Shown: positions 32,978-40,778 of the stretch, one piece after another | How the letters are laid out: each line of letters opens with the position of its first letter | How positions within the stretch are numbered: position 1 is the first letter of the stretch | Made by a program: the position numbers and the translations under genes | Assembly: GCA_033763775.1 (NCBI GenBank) | Contig: JANRJW010000008.1 | Coordinates: 101,676 to 165,675 of the forward strand | Source of the DNA: JAJTHB01 sp033763775 | GTDB taxonomy: Bacteria; Pseudomonadota; Alphaproteobacteria; Rickettsiales; SXRF01 | Length of the DNA: 64,000 bases | Direction of reading: 5' to 3' | The notes under the pieces: model-generated | The model's database searches: none | Seen by the model: the letters and a program-made list of their open reading frames with translations, nothing else | What the model was told of the DNA's origin: nothing

Positions 32978-32993
32978 TGTTTCACGTGAAACA
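32978..32993. promoter_or_regulatory. parS: parS-like centromere site 2 (perfect)
   Basis: TGTTTCACGTGAAACA, identical to the bacterial parS consensus; the flanking AAAA and TTTT extend the perfect palindrome to 24 bp (32974-32997). It reaches the stop codon of the methyltransferase gene. Confidence 0.88.
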
Positions 32994-32996
32994 TTT

Positions 32997-33794
32997 TCAG
33001 CCCAGCGCATCCCGCAAATTCACCTTCCCGCTGCCCCTTTTCGCTGGCTGCTGCTGGGAGGCGTGGGGTTTCCAGCCGGTGAGTGTCACCAGCTGGATGG
33101 TGGCGATCACCCTGCCCGCTTCATTGGCAAAATGCTGCTGATAATGCTCCATCGCCGCCATCATCACGCGGCGCGGCGTGAAATGCTTCGCTGATGATAC
33201 GAGTGCATTGGTTTCGCCCATGCCACGTAAGTCCGCCAGTAATTTCAGCGGATGATCATATTCAATGGTGAGCATCTCACTATCCACCACCGGCAGCGCA
33301 AAACCTGCGCGCTGGAGCAGCCCGCCAGCATCCCGTACATCGATGAAGGGCGATACGCGCGGGCTAATCCCGCCGCGCAGCGCAAGCTCCGCCTGCTCCA
33401 GCGACTGGCGCAGCTCCTTCAGTGTCTCCCCGCCGGGCAGGATGGCGATGAAGCAACCGTCCGGCGTAAGTGTCCGCTGAATCTGCGCAAGCACACCCGG
33501 AAGATCATTCACCCAGTGCAGCCCGCCCGCTGATGTAATCAGGTCGTAGTTAATATCCCCGCGAATGCGGGGATCCAGTAGTAGTTCATCTTGCAAAAAT
33601 CGCTCGTCTATTCTCTCCGGCCTGCCGCTGATCTCGAAGGGCTTTTCAAACCTGCGCTTGATCTCGCCAAGCCGCTCATGAATGCGCGCCTCCATCTCAG
33701 CGAATAAAAAATCGTGCGCGGCGGCATTTCTAACCGCACGCGCCTTATGAAACAGCGCGCGCTTGTGATCGAAGATGGCTATAGGGTTAGGCAT
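32997..33794 (-). CDS. NDUFAF5/BioC-like methyltransferase homologue lacking motif I
   Basis: 265 residues. The C-terminal two thirds match the alphaproteobacterial NDUFAF5-like family: GLHWVNDLPGVLAQIQRTL, PDGCFIAILPGGETLKELR, SPRVSPFIDVRDAGGLLQRAG and DLRGMGETNAL. The region that should carry the SAM-binding glycine-rich motif (LDLGxGxG) and the following strand is missing; RRFEKPFEISGRPERIDERF runs almost directly into a repeat-encoded LLLDPRIRGDI (33551-33580). So the enzyme is probably inactive as a methyltransferase or degenerate. The start codon ATG 33794 lies in a repeat arm and has no visible Shine-Dalgarno. Confidence 0.7.
   Translation of the reverse strand: MPNPIAIFDHKRALFHKARAVRNAAAHDFLFAEMEARIHERLGEIKRRFEKPFEISGRPERIDERFLQDELLLDPRIRGDINYDLITSAGGLHWVNDLPGVLAQIQRTLTPDGCFIAILPGGETLKELRQSLEQAELALRGGISPRVSPFIDVRDAGGLLQRAGFALPVVDSEMLTIEYDHPLKLLADLRGMGETNALVSSAKHFTPRRVMMAAMEHYQQHFANEAGRVIATIQLVTLTGWKPHASQQQPAKRGSGKVNLRDALG
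33551..33580. repeat. REP inside the NDUFAF5-like gene
   Basis: ATCCCCGCGAATGCGGGGAT core with CCAG flank, translated in frame as LLLDPRIRGDI on the minus strand. Confidence 0.85.
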
Positions 33795-33885
33795 TAGGCG
33801 CTAGGCTTTAGGGATTAAATGGTTATGATAGGGTAGCATATTTTATCCTGTTCCCCAATCCCCAATCCCCAATGCCTAATCCCTT
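33784..33885. repeat. Variable-arm palindrome carrying two divergent start codons
   Basis: Left arm GGGTTAGGCATTAGGCGCTA then GGCTTTAGGGATTA; right arm CCCCAATCCCCAATCCCC then AATGCCTAATCCC. Each arm, read outward, contains ATGCCTAAYCCY, which is the start (Met-Pro-Asn-Pro) of the gene on that side. Confidence 0.85.
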
Positions 33886-34580
33886 ACTAAATCTCCTCTT
33901 CCCGCCCCAGTGCCCGATTTGCGATACGCTGGTGGCGGATCATGGCACGCTGTGCCTTAACTGCTGGCAGCAGGTGCATTTCATCACTGATCCGTGCTGC
34001 GCCTGCTGCGGCCTGCCGTTTGAATATTCCCTCGGCGAAAATGCCTTATGCGGCGAGTGCCTGCGCGAGCGCCCCCCCCTTCAGCCGCGCGCGCGCCTGC
34101 GTGCGCTATGATGAGCATAGCAAGCGTCTGGTGCTATTGCTGAAATATCATGATCAGGCCTATCTTGCGCGCATTTTTGGCAGCTGGCTGGCCAAGGCGG
34201 GCGGTGAGCTGATCCGCGCGAGCGACATGATTATTCCGGTGCCGCTGCATTACTGGCGGTTTGTATCGCGGCGCTACAACCAGTCGGCGCTGCTTGCAGC
34301 AGCGCTTGCCAAAACTTGCGGCCTGCCGCACCTGCCTGACGGCCTCACGCGCACGCGCAAAACCCTTCCGCAAACCGGCCTTTCGCGCTCGCAGCGCGAA
34401 AATAACGTGCGCGGCGCATTTGCTGCAAACCCCAAACATCTGGCGACGCTGAAAGGCAAAAGTGTCCTGCTGATGGATGATGTGTTTACCACTGGCGCCA
34501 CCATCGAGGCCTGTACGAAAGCACTTCTCAAAGCCGGATCTAGCACAGTGAATGTGCTGACGCTGGCACGGACGGCCTAG
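33872..34580 (+). pseudogene. comF: ComF-family phosphoribosyltransferase with frameshift at a C8 tract
   Basis: The first frame (33872 to about 34079) gives a zinc-ribbon N-terminus with CPICDTLV, LCLNCWQQ, CCACCGLPF and CGECLRERP. The second frame continues from about 34080 with FSRARACVRYDEHSKRLVLL, PVPLHYWRFVSRRYNQS and the PRPP-binding loop VLLMDDVFTTGATIEAC. A run of eight C (34072-34079) marks the junction; seven C would restore one 236-residue ComF protein. ComF homologues take part in DNA uptake or are of unknown metabolic role. Possible explanations: slippage-based on/off switch, real mutation, or sequencing error. The start codon lies in the repeat arm. Confidence 0.8.
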
Positions 34581-34616
34581 CCCCGCATAAGCTCGCAAAG
34601 CGAGCGCATTGCGGGG
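34581..34616. repeat. Hairpin after comF
   Basis: Stem CCCCGCA/TGCGGGG enclosing CTCGC/GCGAG; the same outer stem is used by the terminator 30 bases on. Confidence 0.7.
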
Positions 34617-34637
34617 TCTGATATGTAATGAACCGGA

Positions 34638-34660
34638 CCCCGCAACAAGTGCGGGGTTTT
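34638..34660 (+). terminator. Rho-independent terminator of comF
   Basis: CCCCGCA (34638-34644), loop ACAAG, TGCGGGG (34650-34656), then TTTT. It touches the end of convergent metH-C. Confidence 0.7.
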
Positions 34661-36410
34661 AAATATTAAAATACTTCGCCTGCGGATGGTGCACCACAAT
34701 CGCTGAGGTGGATTGCTCGGGGTGGAGCTGGAACTCGTCGGAAAGTTCAACGCCAATCTGCGCCGCATTCAAGAAGCGCAGCAGCAGCTCCTGATCTTCG
34801 AGCCTTGGGCAGGCCGGATAGCCGAACGAATAGCGCGAGCCGCGGTAGCCTTGCTTGAGGAGCTTTTTCATGTCGCGCTCATCTTCATGGCCAAAGCCAA
34901 GCTCGGCGCGGATGCGCTTGTGCATGTATTCCGCGGCGGCTTCGGCGATTTCCACGCCAAGGCCATGCAGATAAAGATAATCCTGATAGCGATTATTCGC
35001 GAACCACTCGCGCCCAACATCCGCCACTTTCTGGCCAGCCGTGACCACCTGCATGGCGAGCACATCGCGCTCGCCGGAATCGATATCGCGGAAGAAATCG
35101 GCGATGCAGATACCGCCCTCCTTATCCTGCCTTGGCAGCGCGAGGAGGCCGATTTCCCTGCGGCCAGACTCATCAAACAGCACCAGATCATTACCGCGCG
35201 CCGCACATTTGAAATAGCCATAGCAGGCTTTGGGCTGGAGAATATCCTGCTCCTCGCATTCGCGCAGTAGCCGGATCAAAATCGGCCGCACCTCAGTTTC
35301 TACCCACTGCCAATATTCCTCCAGAGATTTGCCAGCTTTCTTAAAACCCCAGTGGAAGGTAAACAGCATCTGGTCATTGAGGTAGGAAACGAGGGCTTTC
35401 ACGGGAATCGATTCAATCACCCGCGCGCCCCAGAATGGCGGTGTTGGCACCGCCACCTGCTTTGCCAGCTCGGCACGCTTCAGCTTAATCGCCTCCACAT
35501 CCATCGGCCGCAGATCGCTCTTGTTGATCAGCGCCTTTCCCGCCTCTTCGTTCTGGCTCCAGCGCTGCTTGGCTTTAGCGTTTGATGGGCGGTTATGTTT
35601 TCGCGCCTGCACTTCTTTTAAGTGATCATCAAATTTTTTATCGGCGATTTTATTCATGAGATCGAGGCCATCAAATGCGTCCTGCGCATAAGCCACACGG
35701 CCGGAGCCGTAAGCGGCGACACAATCCTCTTCCACATAGGCGCGCGTGAGCGCCGCGCCGCCGAGCAGCACCGGAATATCGTAGCCGAGCTTGGTCAGCT
35801 CCTCGAGATTTTCACGCATCACCACCGTGGATTTCACCAGCAGGCCGGAAAGCCCCACGGCATCCGGCTTATGCTCGGCAATTGCTGTCAGGATGTTCGA
35901 AATGGGCTGCTTGATGCCGAGATTATACACTTTGTAGCCGTTATTGGTGAGGATGATGTCCACCAGGTTTTTGCCGATATCGTGCACATCGCCCTTCACG
36001 GTGGCGAGCACGATGCTGCCTTTTTCCTGACCCTCGATTTTTTCCATGAATGGCTCAAGGTAAGCGACTGCTTTTTTCATCGTCTCGGCGCTTTGCAGCA
36101 CGAACGGCAGCTGCATTTTCCCCGCGCCAAACAGCTCGCCCACCACCTTCATGCCCTCGAGCAAAATATCGTTGATGATAGCCAGCGGCGGGTGCGTTTT
36201 CATCGCCACGGCAAGGTCGTCTTCTAGACCCTTTTTATCGCCATCAATGATGCGGTCTTTCAGCACACCCTCAATGGTATCCGCGCGCTGTTTTTTGCTG
36301 CTCGCGGCCGCCGTTTTGCCCTCAAACAGCGCAATAAAATATTGCAGCGGATCATACGGATCATCCGCTGTGCCTGCTGGCTTTTTGGGGATGTTTGGGG
36401 TGTCGGTCAT
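34659..36410 (-). CDS. metH: Methionine synthase, cobalamin-binding and activation half
   Basis: 583 residues. N-terminal cap helices, then the B12-binding domain with the lower-ligand motif DVHDIGKN at about 140-148 and the GLSGLLVKST and LLGGAALTRAYV segments. The C-terminal activation domain carries the SAM-binding RGSRYSFGYPACPRLEDQ near the end. This is the second half of a MetH that is normally one 1200-residue chain; the substrate-binding half is at 36838-38685. A rhodanese gene lies between the halves, overlapping each by 4 bp. The two parts presumably assemble to methylate homocysteine. Confidence 0.93.
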   Translation of the reverse strand: MTDTPNIPKKPAGTADDPYDPLQYFIALFEGKTAAASSKKQRADTIEGVLKDRIIDGDKKGLEDDLAVAMKTHPPLAIINDILLEGMKVVGELFGAGKMQLPFVLQSAETMKKAVAYLEPFMEKIEGQEKGSIVLATVKGDVHDIGKNLVDIILTNNGYKVYNLGIKQPISNILTAIAEHKPDAVGLSGLLVKSTVVMRENLEELTKLGYDIPVLLGGAALTRAYVEEDCVAAYGSGRVAYAQDAFDGLDLMNKIADKKFDDHLKEVQARKHNRPSNAKAKQRWSQNEEAGKALINKSDLRPMDVEAIKLKRAELAKQVAVPTPPFWGARVIESIPVKALVSYLNDQMLFTFHWGFKKAGKSLEEYWQWVETEVRPILIRLLRECEEQDILQPKACYGYFKCAARGNDLVLFDESGRREIGLLALPRQDKEGGICIADFFRDIDSGERDVLAMQVVTAGQKVADVGREWFANNRYQDYLYLHGLGVEIAEAAAEYMHKRIRAELGFGHEDERDMKKLLKQGYRGSRYSFGYPACPRLEDQELLLRFLNAAQIGVELSDEFQLHPEQSTSAIVVHHPQAKYFNI

Positions 36411-36841
36411 TCACGTTCCACCGGAAAACCTGCGGAGCACCAGTCGCGCCAACCACCAGCCATGGACATGACGTTGGTGTAGCCCATTTTCTGCAAGGAT
36501 TCAGCGGCGAGGATCGAGCGATAACCACCGCCGCAATAGAGCACGAGCGGGGTCTCGCGGTTTGGAATCATCTGCTCGATATCACGCTCAATCACGCCAC
36601 GCCCCAGATGCACCGCGCCCGTCGCATGACCTGCGACCCATTCACGATCCTCGCGTACATCGATTAATATAATTTGCGCCCGCTGCGAGCCTGCTGGCTC
36701 TCGCATGGCGCCCCGCTCAAGGCTGGTCGGCCTGCTGGCCTCCGCGCCGTACATGAGCGCTGCCGTTTCAGCGGCGGTGATTTCCTTCACGCGAGGCTTT
36801 GCTTCTTCGACGAGTCCTAAAAATCCGTTTGCGTGGTTCAT
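36407..36841 (-). CDS. Rhodanese-domain protein between the metH halves
   Basis: 144 residues, a single rhodanese domain: IILIDVREDREWVAGHATGA, HLGRGVIERDIEQ, active-site Cys in LVLYCGGGYRS, and SMAGGWRDW. The loop around Cys (CGGGYRS) indicates a sulfur-transfer or thiol-handling enzyme. Residues about 32-57 (GAEASRPTSLERGAMREPAG then SQRAQ) look inserted: their DNA (36670-36757) contains two GGCYTGCTGGC hairpins, and the family joins these flanks directly. ATGA overlaps on both sides couple it to both metH genes. Its connection to methionine synthesis is unexplained. Confidence 0.88.
   Translation of the reverse strand: MNHANGFLGLVEEAKPRVKEITAAETAALMYGAEASRPTSLERGAMREPAGSQRAQIILIDVREDREWVAGHATGAVHLGRGVIERDIEQMIPNRETPLVLYCGGGYRSILAAESLQKMGYTNVMSMAGGWRDWCSAGFPVERE
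36670..36757. repeat. Probable palindromic insertion in the rhodanese gene
   Basis: GCGAGCCTGCTGGCTCTCGC hairpin followed 20 bases later by GGTCGGCCTGCTGGCCTCC. GC-rich, in frame, absent from the usual rhodanese alignment. Confidence 0.55.
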
Positions 36842-38685
36842 GCCGCCTCTCCTTTGGGCATTCTTCGATCAAAAATCAAATCTTCCGCGGCTTCCACCTC
36901 ATGCGGCGGAATTTTATGCAGCGGCATGATTTTGCTCACATGGATAATCGCGCCTGTCATGCCGCGCCTTTGCGCATGGTCGAGATAGACCGAGTTCAGC
37001 ACATGGCGCGCGGCGGGATTCAGGCCAAACGAGATGTTGGACAGGCCGAGAATAATCTGGATCTCCGGCAGCTCCTTGTGAATGCGCTCGATCGCCTCCA
37101 ATGTCCACAGCCCAAGCTTTCGATCATCTTCATTGCCGGTGGCGATGGTAAAGGTCAGCGGATCGATCATCAGGTCGCTTGGTGGCAGGCCATATTGTTT
37201 GCAGCAGAAATCATGCAGCCGGTGCGCGATCGCCACTTTACGATCGACATCTTTGGCCATGCCTTCTTCATCGATGGTCAGTGCAATCACGCTCGCGCCA
37301 TATTTCATCGCGAGTTTCATGCGCGCGTGGGCGGGTTCCTCGCCATCTTCAAAATTGATCGAGTTGATGATCGCCTTACCGCCGTAGAGCTTGAGCGCCG
37401 CCTCGAGCACGACAAGCTCAGTGGAGTCAATCACCAGCGGTGTCGTCACCGTGCCGCGCAGGCGCGTGATCATCTCGCTCATGTCGCGCACTTCGTCGCG
37501 CCCGACAAAGGCGGTGCAGATATCAAGCGTATTCGAGCCTTCACGCTGCTGTTCCTTGGCGATATCGAGGCAGGTCTCCCAATCCTCGGCGTCCTGCGCC
37601 TCACGAAATTTCTTGGAGCCATTCGCATTGCAGCGCTCGCCGATGGAAAGAATCGCATTTTCCTGACGCAGCTCAACTTGCGTAAAGAGCGAGGCGATAG
37701 CCGGCACCCAATGTTGCGTTCGCCTATAAGGCGCTGGTCTGCGTTTGCTTCCATCTTGTGCGCGCAGCATCTCATCCAGCGCTTTGATATGCTCCTCATT
37801 CGTGCCGCAGCAACCGCCGATGATGTTGATGCCGTCTTCTTTGAGGAAGCGCTCCATCCATTTGGCCATCTCACCGGCAGAAAGCGGGAAATGCACCTTG
37901 CCGGCGACCATCTCCGGCAGGCCGGCGTTTGGCAGCACGGAAATGTAGCGCGGCCAGTGCTGCGATAGCCAGCGCACATGGTCGGCCATTTCCTGCGGGC
38001 CGGTGGCGCAGTTTAGCCCGAGCGAATCCACGCCAAGCGCGTGAATGATCGTGGCGGCGGCGGCGATATCGGTGCCCACCAAGAGTGTGCCGGTGGTTTC
38101 CACCGTCACCTGCACCATCAGCGGCAGGGTTTTGTTTTTTTTGCCCATCGCGATTTTACAGGCATTCACTGCGGCCTTGATTTGCAGCGGGTCCTGCGCG
38201 GTTTCGATCAGGAAGGCATCAGCGCGTCCTTCAATCAACCCCTCGGCCTGCAGCACCATCGAGGCTTCCAGTGCATCATAATCAATATGGCCGAGGCTTG
38301 GCAGCTTGGTGCCCGGGCCAATCGCGCCGATCACAAAACGTGGCCTGCCATCATGCTTGAACTCTTCAATGGCCTCATGCGCCAGCTCGCAGGCGCGCTT
38401 ATTGATTTCGATCGTTTTGTCTTGCAGATCAAATTCGCCCAGCGTCAGCTGCGAACCGCCGAACGTGTTGGTTTCCACCGCATCGCTGCCTGCAAGCAGA
38501 TATTTGCGGTGCACGTCCCTGACAAAATCCGGCCGCGAGAGGTTGAGGATTTCCGAGCAGTTTTCCTGCCCCCAGTAATCTTCTTCCACCTTCAAATCCG
38601 CGCCCTGAATCTGGGTTCCCATCGCGCCGTCGAGGAGGAGCACCTGCGTGCGTAAAAACTCTAGAAATTGTGACATCTCGCCCAT
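36838..38685 (-). CDS. metH: Methionine synthase, homocysteine- and folate-binding half
   Basis: About 615 residues from ATG 38685 (or ATG 38676, MSQFLEFLRT). The homocysteine-binding barrel begins LLLDGAMGTQIQ and holds its zinc through Cys in GLNCATGPQEM and the Cys pair in IIGGCCGTNEEH. The pterin-binding barrel follows: IGERCNANGSKKFR, NTLDICTAF, VIDSTE, IINSINFEDGEE and LGLSNISFGLNPAARH. The protein ends after this domain; B12 and activation domains are encoded by the second gene downstream. Divergent from radA, with 33 bp between start codons. Confidence 0.93.
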   Translation of the reverse strand: MGEMSQFLEFLRTQVLLLDGAMGTQIQGADLKVEEDYWGQENCSEILNLSRPDFVRDVHRKYLLAGSDAVETNTFGGSQLTLGEFDLQDKTIEINKRACELAHEAIEEFKHDGRPRFVIGAIGPGTKLPSLGHIDYDALEASMVLQAEGLIEGRADAFLIETAQDPLQIKAAVNACKIAMGKKNKTLPLMVQVTVETTGTLLVGTDIAAAATIIHALGVDSLGLNCATGPQEMADHVRWLSQHWPRYISVLPNAGLPEMVAGKVHFPLSAGEMAKWMERFLKEDGINIIGGCCGTNEEHIKALDEMLRAQDGSKRRPAPYRRTQHWVPAIASLFTQVELRQENAILSIGERCNANGSKKFREAQDAEDWETCLDIAKEQQREGSNTLDICTAFVGRDEVRDMSEMITRLRGTVTTPLVIDSTELVVLEAALKLYGGKAIINSINFEDGEEPAHARMKLAMKYGASVIALTIDEEGMAKDVDRKVAIAHRLHDFCCKQYGLPPSDLMIDPLTFTIATGNEDDRKLGLWTLEAIERIHKELPEIQIILGLSNISFGLNPAARHVLNSVYLDHAQRRGMTGAIIHVSKIMPLHKIPPHEVEAAEDLIFDRRMPKGEAA

Positions 38686-38713
38686 GACAATTGTTTTGCC
38701 TGTGCTATATAAA
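38684..38713 (+). promoter_or_regulatory. Promoter of radA, predicted leaderless
   Basis: ATGACA (38684-38689), 18-base spacer, TATAAA (38708-38713). The expected transcription start falls at or next to the radA ATG (38719), and no Shine-Dalgarno is present. Confidence 0.5.
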
Positions 38714-38718
38714 GCCTT

Positions 38719-40104
38719 ATGGCTAAATCCACAACCCAGTATATCTGCCAGTCCTGCGGCGCGATTCACCCGAAATGGGGCGGGCAGTGCGATGGCTGCG
38801 GTAGCTGGAATACGCTGGTTGCGGAAAATATTGAGGCAACGCCCAAGGGGCTAACCTCCGGCAAAGGCAAGAAAATTGACTTTGTCACGCTCGATGAACA
38901 TGCTGAGGATGCGCAGCGCATGAGCTGCGGCATTGCCGAGCTGGACAGGGTGCTTGGCGGCGGGTTGGTGGCGGGCAGCGCGGTGCTGATTGGCGGCGAT
39001 CCGGGCATTGGTAAATCAACACTTCTGCTGCAGACTGTCATCAAAGTGGCGGAAAGCGGTATGGCCTGCGCCTATATTTCCGGCGAGGAATCGGTGGCGC
39101 AGGTCTCGCTTCGTGCCAAGCGCCTGGGTCTTAAAAGCAAAAATGTTCAGCTCGCCTCGGCGACCAGCGTGCGCGATATTGTGGCAAGCCTCGATGGCAT
39201 GCGCGAGGGGTTGGTGGTGATTGACTCCATCCAGACCATGTATCTCGATAATCTCGAGGCGGCGCCGGGCACGGTAAGCCAGGTGCGCGCGGCCTCGCAT
39301 GAGCTGATTAAGCTGGCCAAAAAACGCGGCCTTACGCTGTTTCTGGTCGGGCATGTGACTAAAGACGGCCAGATCGCCGGCCCCCGCGTGCTTGAGCATA
39401 TGGTCGATACCGTGCTGTATTTCGAGGGTGAGCGCGGCCATAGCTACCGCATCCTGCGCTCGGTGAAAAACCGCTTCGGCGGCACGGATGAAATCGGCGT
39501 GTTTGAAATGCGGGACGCCGGGCTTTCCGAGGTCACCAACCCCTCGGCGCTGTTTCTTTCCAGCCGCGAGGCGCCGGTTTCCGGTGCGTGCGTCTTTGCA
39601 GGCATGGAAGGCACAAGGCCGCTGCTCGTTGAGGTGCAGGCGCTGGTCGCACCAAGCTACATGTCGTCGCCCCGGCGGGCGGTGGTGGGGTGGGACGCGA
39701 ATCGCCTGTCCATGCTGCTGGCGGTGCTGGAAGCGCGTGCGGGCATCCGTTTTTCTGATAAGGAAGTCTATCTGAACGTGGCGGGCGGCATCAAAATCAG
39801 CGAGCCAGCGGCGGATCTGGCGGTGGCCAGCGCGCTGCTTTCGGCGCTGTTTGACCAGCCCCTGCCGGCCGATAAGGTGTTTTTTGGCGAAATTGGGCTG
39901 TCTGGCGAGGTGCGCAGCGTGGCGCGCGCGGAAAGCCGCCTTAAAGAGTCCGAAAAGCTGGGTTTCAAAGGCGCGGTGATTCCGCCCACCGGCTCATTTA
40001 AGGGTTTGACCTTGGCAATAAAACCAGTAGAAACGGTCTCGGATTTGGCGCGCCAGCTGTTTGGCGCGGGAGTAAGAAATGGGACAATGTCATCCCGAGC
40101 GTAG
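38719..40104 (+). CDS. radA: DNA repair ATPase RadA
   Basis: 461 residues. Branch-migration helicase in recombinational repair. Four-cysteine zinc finger YICQSCGAIHPKWGGQCDGC at about 6-25, Walker A GGDPGIGKSTLLLQ near 93-106, the RadA motif KNRFGGTDEIG near 252, and a C-terminal Lon-like domain with GGIKISEPAADLAVASALLS. The last residues VRNGTMSSRA and the stop codon come from a palindromic repeat (40089-40154) that begins just after the family end ARQLFG. Confidence 0.95.
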   Translation: MAKSTTQYICQSCGAIHPKWGGQCDGCGSWNTLVAENIEATPKGLTSGKGKKIDFVTLDEHAEDAQRMSCGIAELDRVLGGGLVAGSAVLIGGDPGIGKSTLLLQTVIKVAESGMACAYISGEESVAQVSLRAKRLGLKSKNVQLASATSVRDIVASLDGMREGLVVIDSIQTMYLDNLEAAPGTVSQVRAASHELIKLAKKRGLTLFLVGHVTKDGQIAGPRVLEHMVDTVLYFEGERGHSYRILRSVKNRFGGTDEIGVFEMRDAGLSEVTNPSALFLSSREAPVSGACVFAGMEGTRPLLVEVQALVAPSYMSSPRRAVVGWDANRLSMLLAVLEARAGIRFSDKEVYLNVAGGIKISEPAADLAVASALLSALFDQPLPADKVFFGEIGLSGEVRSVARAESRLKESEKLGFKGAVIPPTGSFKGLTLAIKPVETVSDLARQLFGAGVRNGTMSSRA

Positions 40105-40154
40105 CCGAGGGATCTAAAAAGATTCCTCCACTCCCTACGGTCGGTCGGAATGAC
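40089..40154. repeat. Palindromic element across the radA stop codon
   Basis: GTCATCCCGAGCGTAGCCG then AGGGATCT, AAAAA loop, GATTCCTCC and CGGTCGGAATGAC. The first TAG within it ends radA. Same family as the fadE insertion. Confidence 0.85.
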
Positions 40155-40166
40155 AAGGAACAAACG

Positions 40167-40778
40167 ATGATCGAAACCCAGTGGAACATGTTTGATGGTG
40201 TCGTGATCGCGGTGATGGCGATCTCCTGCCTGATTGCGTTTTTCCGTGGGCTGATTAAAGAGATTCTCTCGCTGGTGGCGTGGATTGGCGCGGCGTTTGT
40301 CGCCGTGTATTACTATGCGCCAGCCGCCGAGTTCATGCAGGCTCATTTTAAAAGCAAGGCGGTGGCCGGACTCGCGGCAGGACTTTCGCTTTACATTGGC
40401 GCACTGGCGGGGCTTTCGCTGATCAATATCATTCTGCTGAAAACCATTAAGCAGGGCGGCGAAGCGGGCATGCTCGATAATCTGCTCGGGCTGGTATTTG
40501 GCGCGTTTCGCGGCGCGTTCATCATTTCGCTGGCGTTTTTCATGATCACGCTGGTGGTTTCGAAAGAAGAGTATCCGGCGTGGATTAAAGAGGCAGTAAC
40601 GCGGCCTTATGCAGAAAAAGGCGCGCTGATTCTCACGCGCATCGCGCCAGAGCGCATGGCTGAGCTTTCCGGCCTGCACGAAAAAGCCACCGAGCGCGCC
40701 AAAGAGCAGCTGCGCGAGCGCGAGGCACGCGGTGAGCCCGCCCCCATTGACTACAGAGAAGGTGACACCCGCCCATGA
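40167..40778 (+). CDS. cvpA: CvpA-family inner membrane protein
   Basis: 203 residues, four predicted transmembrane helices: FDGVVIAVMAISCLIAFFRG with KEILSLVAWIGAAFV, then LAAGLSLYIGALAGLS and AFIISLAFFMITLVV, followed by a charged helical C-terminal tail (ERAKEQLREREARG). CvpA proteins are needed for envelope robustness and were first linked to colicin V export. It stands upstream of purF as in many proteobacteria, with a 4-bp overlap. Confidence 0.88.
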   Translation: MIETQWNMFDGVVIAVMAISCLIAFFRGLIKEILSLVAWIGAAFVAVYYYAPAAEFMQAHFKSKAVAGLAAGLSLYIGALAGLSLINIILLKTIKQGGEAGMLDNLLGLVFGAFRGAFIISLAFFMITLVVSKEEYPAWIKEAVTRPYAEKGALILTRIAPERMAELSGLHEKATERAKEQLREREARGEPAPIDYREGDTRP

